From Limnohabitans sp. (GTDB lineage Bacteria; Pseudomonadota; Gammaproteobacteria; Burkholderiales; Burkholderiaceae_C), in contig JALRIL010000040.1 in assembly GCA_023255445.1 (NCBI GenBank), forward strand, positions 1-32,329: a stretch of DNA of 32,329 nucleotides. The letters are read 5' to 3'. Under the pieces are notes generated by a model. That model was not told the DNA's origin. It did not search any database and was given only the letters and a program-made list of their open reading frames with translations. The position numbers and the translations under genes are program-made. This document shows, in pieces, positions 26,385 through 32,329 of this stretch; position 1 is the stretch's first letter; each line of letters begins with the position of its first letter.

Positions 26385-27186
26385 GTTGATCTCCCCCTGT
26401 TTGCGTCGTTCCCCACCGATCCCAGACCCGCTGATCCCGTGCACTTTCTGACTGCACAGTCTCGGGGGGCAATTGTCTGCGGCAGTCTTCCAGTTCTTGC
26501 GCGCTCATGACCCGCTGCGGCGGCGGGTCGTCATCTCGCATTCTGTCGGACTGTCCATCCCACACAAAGGGGTTGCGAAAGGCCGGGACGTCGGGGTCGC
26601 AGTCGTGGCGGTACAGCGGAGTGTCGTCGCTGGCAAAGGGAGAGAACACGATTGTTTTTTCAAACACCAACGGTTTACCTGTGGGCGTAGGGGGCAAGGG
26701 TGGCAGGTTGGCGATGGCGTCCCGAGCTTTTTGTTCGGCCACGGCGGATGTGCGCCATAAGGTGTCTAAGCGGACCAGTGTGCCGTTGGGCGCAATCTCG
26801 ATGCGAAAGCGAACCATGCCCTGGTCGGGGCCTTCGAGCGCGGTGCCCATCATGCTGCGCACCTGGCGGCCCCAGTTGTGGCGATAGCCCTTGCTGTTTT
26901 TGAGGGTGTAGCGCCCGGCAAAGGCCCAGTCTTCAGCGCTGGGTGCGCTGGGGGCTTCTTGCATTGCTGGAGGCGGCTTGGCGGCGGGCACACCAATCCT
27001 CGCCGGGTGGGGGGCAGGGGCAAGCGTTTGTGTCGGTGGTGGGGCCACCAGCTTCACCACAACCGGGGGCTCAGTGATGGACCTGTTTGGCTTGAATGCA
27101 AGCTGGCTAAGCCACAAGACCCCTAACGCGTGCAAGGCCATGGAGAGTAAAACGGCCAGCAGCGTGGAGTGTTTTGCCAATGACAT
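26365..27186 (-). CDS. TonB-like energy transducer family protein
   Basis: Single N-terminal TM, Pro-rich linker (VAPPPTQTLAPAPHPARIGVPAAKPPP), TonB C-like VRFRIEIAPNGTLVRLDTLWRTSAVAEQKARDAIANLPPLPPTP, then an unusual C-terminal tail. Confidence 0.7.
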   Translation of the reverse strand: MSLAKHSTLLAVLLSMALHALGVLWLSQLAFKPNRSITEPPVVVKLVAPPPTQTLAPAPHPARIGVPAAKPPPAMQEAPSAPSAEDWAFAGRYTLKNSKGYRHNWGRQVRSMMGTALEGPDQGMVRFRIEIAPNGTLVRLDTLWRTSAVAEQKARDAIANLPPLPPTPTGKPLVFEKTIVFSPFASDDTPLYRHDCDPDVPAFRNPFVWDGQSDRMRDDDPPPQRVMSAQELEDCRRQLPPETVQSESARDQRVWDRWGTTQTGGDQLSPRGR

Positions 27187-27359
27187 GGCTCTCCAATATA
27201 AGTGAAGTCTGATCCTCCGTGGGGCAGCGTCAGCACGAATGCGATCACGACCCCGTCAGCATCATCAAACGATTCAACATGGATCGCGCGGTTGAGTGTT
27301 ATCCCTAATGAGGGTAGTGTTTTATTAACTTCTAAATATAAGCAAACATGGATATACTT

Positions 27360-27438
27360 TGCAGCATGAGGTACGGGAATGCGTTTGGTACTCGCATATC
27401 CCTTTGACAGAGCCTCCCGAAAGGGGGGCTCTTTTTTT
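27360..27438 (+). ncRNA. Candidate small RNA with two stem-loops and an intrinsic terminator
   Basis: TATACT -10-like element at 27353-27358; hairpin GGGAATGCG-tttggtact-CGCATaTCCC (27375-27402); terminator agagcctccc-gaaa-ggggggctct + T7; no convincing ORF across it. Confidence 0.45.
27409..27438 (+). terminator. Rho-independent terminator
   Basis: 10-bp stem (one G.U), GAAA tetraloop, 7-T tract. Confidence 0.88.
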
Positions 27439-27555
27439 CATCAAGCCATCCTTGGTGATAATCGCAATACGCCAAGTTACACGCTCAGCACAGGCTAGGG
27501 CCGACTTGGGTTAAATTCGCATCTGGTTATATTTACCCAACCCTGAGGAGTACTC

Positions 27556-27852
27556 ATGAAACTTGTGACTGCTGCAATCGCTCTGTCCGCTTTGGTGGCT
27601 GGCCCCGCCTTCGCCAACCTGGACCTGGCCAAGAAAAACAACTGCCTGGCTTGCCACGCCGTAGACAAGAAAGTGGTGGGTCCTTCCTACCAGGACGTGG
27701 CCAAGAAAGGCAAGAGCGTGGCCGAGCTGGCCAAGAGCATCAAGGCCGGTGGCGCTGGCAAGTGGGGCCCGATCCCCATGCCCCCGCAACCCCAGCTGAG
27801 CGATGCAGACGCCACAGCCCTGGCCACCTGGATCCACGGCGGCGCCAAGTAA
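27556..27852 (+). CDS. Exported monoheme class I cytochrome c (c551-like)
   Basis: Signal peptide to AFA; NNCLACHAVDKKVVGPSYQDVAKKG; IPMPPQPQLSDADATALATWI (Met ligand region). Confidence 0.93.
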   Translation: MKLVTAAIALSALVAGPAFANLDLAKKNNCLACHAVDKKVVGPSYQDVAKKGKSVAELAKSIKAGGAGKWGPIPMPPQPQLSDADATALATWIHGGAK

Positions 27853-27871
27853 TCACTGGCTGCTGTACAAC

Positions 27872-27907
27872 AAAGCCGCTTTCGGGGAAACTCGAAGCGG
27901 CTTTTTT
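27872..27907 (+). terminator. Rho-independent terminator between the two cytochrome genes
   Basis: aaagccgctt ... aagcggcttt followed by T-run. Confidence 0.75.
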
Positions 27908-27926
27908 ATTACCCGGAGGAGTACAC

Positions 27927-28250
27927 ATGAAACGCATGCAAAAACTGCTGCTTACCCTCGCTAGCGTCACTGCGCTTGTCGCACAGGCCGAGCCCGCCAT
28001 TTTCAAAGGTGCCGATCTCAAGTTGGGTGCAAAACTGATCGCCGAAAACAAATGCAGCGCCTGCCACGCGCAGAAGGCGGGCGGCGACGGCAGCGCCATC
28101 TACAAGCCCAAGGGGCGTATCAACACGCCAGGCCTGCTGCGCGGCATGGTCGAGCAGTGCAACACAGAGTTGAACCTGGGCTTGTTCCCTGAAGAGGTCA
28201 ACGCAGTGGCCGCCGTGCTCAACCGCGATCACTACAAATTCAAAGACTGA
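27927..28250 (+). CDS. Exported monoheme c-type cytochrome
   Basis: Signal peptide MKRMQKLLLTLASVTALVAQA; NKCSACHAQKAGG. Confidence 0.85.
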   Translation: MKRMQKLLLTLASVTALVAQAEPAIFKGADLKLGAKLIAENKCSACHAQKAGGDGSAIYKPKGRINTPGLLRGMVEQCNTELNLGLFPEEVNAVAAVLNRDHYKFKD

Positions 28251-28291
28251 GCGCTTGCCTGCGTTCTGACGGTTGGCTTACTCTACTGCAT

Positions 28292-28316
28292 AGGGTATCT
28301 TCGGATACCCTTCTTT
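28292..28316 (+). terminator. Rho-independent terminator with a UUCG tetraloop
   Basis: agggtatc-TTCG-gataccct-tctttt. Confidence 0.85.
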
Positions 28317-28398
28317 TATGGTTTCGTGAATGATCCATGTCAATCGGTGAACAAGTTGTATTCGCCGTCGATCAACTGCGTGCTGTAAGGAGAAGAAC

Positions 28399-28968
28399 AT
28401 GCGCAAGAGCTTGGTGAAATGGGTTTTGGTATTGGTTGGCGTGGCAAGCATGACGGGCTGCGGCACCATCAGCACCATGGGCAAGCTGGAAAACGGTGCA
28501 GGCGCTGAAGCCATGCGCATGTGGGACCGTTGGGTGGAAGGTAACGGTGACATTGCGATTGCCACCACCTGGGAACGCAAAGTGGCCAAGGGCGTGACCA
28601 CCGATGACATTGAAAGCATCCTGCGCACTGTGGCGGTCGAGCGCAACATGAAAGACGTCGGCACGCTGCCCCTGTCCAAAGAACTGGCCGCCCGCTCCGG
28701 CAAGCCCGAGAAATTCCTGCAGGTGTACTCCTTCTGCACTCCCACCACTGCTCGCAAGATGGTGGACTTCAGCCCTCACATGGCAGCCTTCCTGCCTTGC
28801 CGTATCACCGTGGTTGAGCAAGACGACGGCCTGTGGCTCTACACCCTCAATATGGACATGATGGTCAAAATGGGCCGCAAACTGCCTTCGCCGTTGAAAG
28901 AAGAAGCACAAAAAGTGCGTGACACCATCTGGGAAATGATGGAACGCGCGTCCAAAGGCGAAATCTGA
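28399..28968 (+). CDS. DUF302-like lipoprotein
   Basis: Lipobox SMTGC; KFLQVYSFCTPTTARKMVDFSPHMAAFLPCRITVVEQDDGLWLYTLNMDMMVKMG is DUF302-like (FLPCRI core). Confidence 0.75.
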   Translation: MRKSLVKWVLVLVGVASMTGCGTISTMGKLENGAGAEAMRMWDRWVEGNGDIAIATTWERKVAKGVTTDDIESILRTVAVERNMKDVGTLPLSKELAARSGKPEKFLQVYSFCTPTTARKMVDFSPHMAAFLPCRITVVEQDDGLWLYTLNMDMMVKMGRKLPSPLKEEAQKVRDTIWEMMERASKGEI

Positions 28969-29001
28969 TCCTCAACTGGTATTGAAAACTCGGAGACACA
29001 C

Positions 29002-30372
29002 ATGAAAAAAATTACTCTTCGCGCCACCGCTGTGGCAGTGGCGGCTCTTGCTGCTGGCCAGGCTTGGGCTACCAACGGCATGCTGATGGAAGGCTACGGC
29101 CCTATCGCTTTGTCAATGGGTGGCGCTTCGCAAGCTTATGACAACGGTACGGCTGGCATGATGAACAACGTGGCTACGCTGCAGTTGGGTGAAAACGGTA
29201 CGCGTGCTGATGTGGCTCTGGGTGTTTTGGGGCCGAATGTCACGGCCATGGGTGATAAGTCCGGTGGGACTTCATATGTGATGCCAGCCGTTGGTTGGAC
29301 GCGTAAAACCGACCAGATGACCTTTGGTGTTGGCCTGATGGGTCAAGGTGGCATGGGCACAGAATACGGAGCTTCAAGCCCATTGGCAATGAATACAGGG
29401 GCAAATGTTCGTTCTGAGTTGTCAGTTGGACGGGTGATTTTCCCCTTTTCCTACCAAGCGACACCCGATGTGACATTGGGGGCCTCCATTGATTACACCT
29501 GGGCCGGAATGGATATGAAGATGGCAGCTACATCCCAAGATTTATTGGGAATGTATGCCGCAGGTAACGGGTGGGATTTGACAACCGCACAAACCAACTT
29601 TGGTGGCATGGTGAGTCAGATCAATCAAATGTTATCTGGTAACAGTCAGCCAACCTTGGGTCAGGTGAGTCTGGCGAGACTGGATTTTTCCAATTCCAGC
29701 GACTTCACTGGCAGCGCAAAATCTGGTGGGTTTACTGGCAAATTGGGGATGACATTCAAAGCCAATAAAGACACTACAGTTGCAATCAGCTATCAGCTCA
29801 AGACTCGTTTGGCAGACATGAAGACCGGAGCTAATGCTGCGACGTTCACGCTCATGGACGGGACCGTATCGTTCCCGATGACGGGTCGACTGGTGATCCG
29901 TGATTTCCAGATGCCAGCCGTTCTTGCAGCGGGTGTGTCTTACCAGGCAAACCCTCAGCTGATGTTGGCTGCTGATGTGAAATCAATCGATTGGTCTTCA
30001 GTTATGAGCAGTTTCAACATGACGTTTGAATCTGCAATGGGAGATATGAAATTTACGATGCCACAAAACTGGAAAGATCAAACTGTGATCTCTCTGGGGG
30101 GTGCTTATAAGATGAGCGATGCTTTGGTCTTGCGTGCAGGCTATAGCCATTCCACCAACCCGGTGCCTGATTCTACCGTGCACCCTTTGTTCCCGGCGAT
30201 CGTCAAGAACCACTACACCGCAGGTTTTGGGTACCAGATCGACAAGAACATGAGTGTGAATGCGGCTGTCTCTCATGCGCCAAAAGTTACAGTTGCTGCA
30301 GGTCAGTTGAGTGGTGCCGCTATCACCCACAGCCAGACCAACTACCAGCTGATGCTCAGCTACCGTTACTAA
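29002..30372 (+). CDS. FadL/OmpP1-family outer-membrane hydrophobic-compound transporter
   Basis: Signal peptide to AWA; TNGMLMEGYGPIALSMGGASQAYDNGTAGMMNNVATL; beta-barrel repeats; ends in NYQLMLSYRY with terminal aromatic residue. Confidence 0.88.
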   Translation: MKKITLRATAVAVAALAAGQAWATNGMLMEGYGPIALSMGGASQAYDNGTAGMMNNVATLQLGENGTRADVALGVLGPNVTAMGDKSGGTSYVMPAVGWTRKTDQMTFGVGLMGQGGMGTEYGASSPLAMNTGANVRSELSVGRVIFPFSYQATPDVTLGASIDYTWAGMDMKMAATSQDLLGMYAAGNGWDLTTAQTNFGGMVSQINQMLSGNSQPTLGQVSLARLDFSNSSDFTGSAKSGGFTGKLGMTFKANKDTTVAISYQLKTRLADMKTGANAATFTLMDGTVSFPMTGRLVIRDFQMPAVLAAGVSYQANPQLMLAADVKSIDWSSVMSSFNMTFESAMGDMKFTMPQNWKDQTVISLGGAYKMSDALVLRAGYSHSTNPVPDSTVHPLFPAIVKNHYTAGFGYQIDKNMSVNAAVSHAPKVTVAAGQLSGAAITHSQTNYQLMLSYRY

Positions 30373-30378
30373 AGCGCA

Positions 30379-30408
30379 ACGCGGGGTGGTTTTCGCGCCA
30401 CCCCGTGT
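30379..30408 (+). terminator. Stem-loop downstream of the fadL-like gene
   Basis: acgcggggtgg-ttttcgcg-ccaccccgtgt: 11-bp stem with one G.U; no U-tract. Confidence 0.6.
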
Positions 30409-30438
30409 AATCCCTGATTCAGTTCCATCTTTTATCGT

Positions 30439-30462
30439 TTATATTCGCACATCCGAATATAA
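30439..30462. promoter_or_regulatory. Perfect operator palindrome TTATATTCG-cacatc-CGAATATAA upstream of the ArsR paralog 2/sox operon
   Basis: 9-6-9 perfect inverted repeat, 12 bp before the ATG at 30475. Confidence 0.8.
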
Positions 30463-30474
30463 GAACTCAATTGC

Positions 30475-30789
30475 ATGCAAGCACTTGAAGATGAGCGCGA
30501 CGAGGTGTTTGAGAAGGCGGCCGAGCTGTTTGGCTTGCTGTCCACGCCTGTTCGCTTGCGCATTCTGAGTGTGCTGTGTTCGGGTGAAAAGAACGTCGGA
30601 CAGCTGCTCGAATCGATTGACATTGCGCAGCCCAACATGTCCCAGCACCTGAACATCATGTACAGGTCGGGCATTGTGGCCAAGCGGCGTCAGGGTGCGC
30701 AGGTGTTCTACCGGATCGCGGATGTTTCTGCGGTGAATGTTTGTCGTGCGGTGTGCACGCAGGTTGCTGTTGAAGTGACCGCCCATTAA
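30475..30789 (+). CDS. soxR: ArsR/SmtB-family regulator (paralog 2), sox-operon linked
   Basis: LLSTPVRLRILSVLCSGEKNVGQLLESIDIAQPNMSQHLNIMYRSGIVAKRRQGAQVFYRI; directly upstream of soxC. Confidence 0.88.
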   Translation: MQALEDERDEVFEKAAELFGLLSTPVRLRILSVLCSGEKNVGQLLESIDIAQPNMSQHLNIMYRSGIVAKRRQGAQVFYRIADVSAVNVCRAVCTQVAVEVTAH

Positions 30790-30811
30790 AAACTCAAGAC
30801 AAGGAGTTTGT

Positions 30812-32179
30812 GTGAAAGACGAAAGCATCAATTCGGGAAGGGTGCAAAAAGCACCAGAAAACTTCCTGACCCAAGACGGCATTCGCACTGTGTTTGCCGA
30901 GGGCAAGAAAGGTCGACGCGATTTCATTCGCAACGCCTTCGCTGCGGCAGCCGCAGGCGCGGCTGCCCCCATGGCCATGGCTCAGGGCAACCCGGTTCCG
31001 ACCGAGGGGGGGGATCCCAACATCCTGAATCTGCCAGAGCACGCCACGGGCTTGGGTCAAGGTGTGGCCTCCAACAATGGCTACGGCGTGCCTTCCAAAT
31101 TCGAGTCCAACATCCAACGCCGCCAAAGCCCGGGTCTGACACAGACCACGCAGGCTTCGGTGTCGTTTGCGCCACTGCAGTCGCTGTTTGGCATCGTGAC
31201 GCCCAGTGGCCTTCACTTCGAGCGGCATCACCAAGGCTGGTGGGATATTGATCCGTCCAAGCACCGCTTCATGATCAACGGCATGGTCAAGAAACCCATG
31301 GTGTTCACCATGGACGAAATCATGCGCTTGCCATCGGTCTCGCGCTTTCACTTCATCGAGTGTGGTGCCAACACGGCGGTCGATTGGGGCAACGTGGCCG
31401 TGCCCACGGTGCAGTACACGCACGGCATGCTGTCGTGCAGTGAGTTCACGGGTGTGCCTCTGATCACGCTGCTCGAGCTCGCTGGTGCGGACCTCAAGAA
31501 CGGCAAGTTTGTGCTGGCCGAAGGTGGCGATGGTTCGGCCATGACGCGCACCATTCCCATGAGCTTGATCACTTCTGGCGAAGTGCTGGTGGCGTATGGA
31601 CAAAATGGCGAAATGCTGCGCCCCGAAAACGGCTATCCCCTGCGCTTGATTGTGCCGGGTGTGCAGGGTGTGAGCTGGGTCAAGTACCTGCGTCGCATCG
31701 AAGTGGGCGACAAGCCCTATGCCGCCAAGGATGAAGCGGTTCACTACATTGACCTGCAACCCGGTGGGCTGCACCGTCAGTACACCAACATCCAGGAGTG
31801 CAAGAGCGTCGTGACCACGCCTTCCGGCGGTCAGGTGCTGCTGGACAAGGGCTTCTACAACATCACTGGCCTGGCCTGGTCGGGCAAGGGCAAGATCAAG
31901 CGCGTGGATGTATCCACTGATGGCGGGCGTAACTGGCGCCAGGCCCGTCTGGAAACGCCTGTGCTGTCCAAGGCGCTGACGCGCTTTAACCTGGACTGGG
32001 TGTGGGACGGAAAGCCCGCGATCATCCAGAGCCGTGCTCAGGACGATACCGGCTTTGTACAGCCCACCTACCAGCAGTTGCGTGCTGTGCGTGGCACGCG
32101 CTCCATCTATCACAACAACGCCATCCAGTCGTGGTTGGTGCAGGAAAACGGCGAGGTGAAAAATGTCCAGATTTCGTAA
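30812..32179 (+). CDS. soxC: Sulfane dehydrogenase / sulfite dehydrogenase molybdoprotein SoxC
   Basis: Tat-type GRRDFIRNAFAAAAAGAAAPMAMA; SuoX-type HFIECGANTAVDWGN; IVTPSGLHFERHHQGWWDIDP; followed by soxD start. GTG start after AAGGAG. Confidence 0.94.
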   Translation: MKDESINSGRVQKAPENFLTQDGIRTVFAEGKKGRRDFIRNAFAAAAAGAAAPMAMAQGNPVPTEGGDPNILNLPEHATGLGQGVASNNGYGVPSKFESNIQRRQSPGLTQTTQASVSFAPLQSLFGIVTPSGLHFERHHQGWWDIDPSKHRFMINGMVKKPMVFTMDEIMRLPSVSRFHFIECGANTAVDWGNVAVPTVQYTHGMLSCSEFTGVPLITLLELAGADLKNGKFVLAEGGDGSAMTRTIPMSLITSGEVLVAYGQNGEMLRPENGYPLRLIVPGVQGVSWVKYLRRIEVGDKPYAAKDEAVHYIDLQPGGLHRQYTNIQECKSVVTTPSGGQVLLDKGFYNITGLAWSGKGKIKRVDVSTDGGRNWRQARLETPVLSKALTRFNLDWVWDGKPAIIQSRAQDDTGFVQPTYQQLRAVRGTRSIYHNNAIQSWLVQENGEVKNVQIS

Positions 32180-32329
32180 GGTTCTCTTGACGGCCGCTTT
32201 GCTGGCAGTGGCTGGTGTGGCTGCGGCGCAAAGCACCCAATACCCTGGGCTGGGTCGCACTGCCACGCCCAAGGAGGTCGCTGCGTGGGACATTGATGTG
32301 CGCCCCGACTTCAAGGGTCTGCCCGCAGG
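32163..32329 (+). CDS. soxD: SoxD cytochrome c subunit, N-terminal part (runs off the right edge)
   Basis: ATG at 32163 overlapping the soxC 3' end; signal peptide VLLTAALLAVAGVAAAQ then STQYPGLGRTATPKEVAAWDIDVRPDFKGLPAG. Confidence 0.85.
   Translation, partial: MSRFRKVLLTAALLAVAGVAAAQSTQYPGLGRTATPKEVAAWDIDVRPDFKGLPA

Noticed and set aside
31004-31013. G8 run in soxC (phase-variation-like homopolymer)
   Set aside because: The ORF is intact and continues with SoxC similarity; a single G run in a high-GC genome is not enough evidence of phase variation.
30794-32314. 506-aa minus-strand ORF opposite soxC/soxD
   Set aside because: Antisense shadow of soxC; no domain signature.
1-32329. Search for CRISPR arrays, tRNAs, rRNAs, IS elements or integrases
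   Set aside because: No regularly spaced repeats, tRNA-like cloverleaf, rRNA-like stretch or transposase/integrase ORF recognised by eye.

Overview
The window looks like betaproteobacterial (Burkholderiales/Comamonadaceae-like) DNA. No taxonomy search was possible. From left to right: (a) a truncated rpoN fragment joined at ~494-502 to a truncated, opposite-strand thiD, probably an assembly or rearrangement junction; (b) rubredoxin, photolyase, yqgE, ruvX, pyrR, pyrB, a pseudo-dihydroorotase pyrC' and a plsC-like acyltransferase; (c) the first half of a sulfur-metabolism locus: ArsR-type regulator, DsrE-like protein, monoheme cytochrome, two tandem YeeE/YedE sulfur transporters, a periplasmic thioredoxin-like protein and a Crp/Fnr regulator; (d) a ~14 kb carbon-catabolic cluster (12068-26384): LysR, TRAP transporter DctPQM, MaoC/HTD2-like hydratase, secreted lipoprotein esterase, CaiB/BaiF CoA-transferase, CitE-like lyase, fumarase/CMLE-superfamily lyase, TcuA, TcuB, and a PrpF-family isomerase fused in frame to a Bug/TctC solute-binding domain; (e) the second half of the sulfur locus: TonB-like protein, a candidate sRNA, two monoheme cytochromes, a DUF302-like lipoprotein, a FadL-like porin, a second ArsR with a perfect operator palindrome, soxC and the start of soxD. 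The most interesting candidate system is cluster (d). Its family content can be read as tricarballylate -> cis-aconitate -> trans-aconitate -> itaconate -> itaconyl-CoA -> citramalyl-CoA -> pyruvate + acetyl-CoA. The PrpF-Bug fusion, which has no signal peptide, is the most unusual single gene. All functional claims are inferred from motifs and protein reading; no database search was run.
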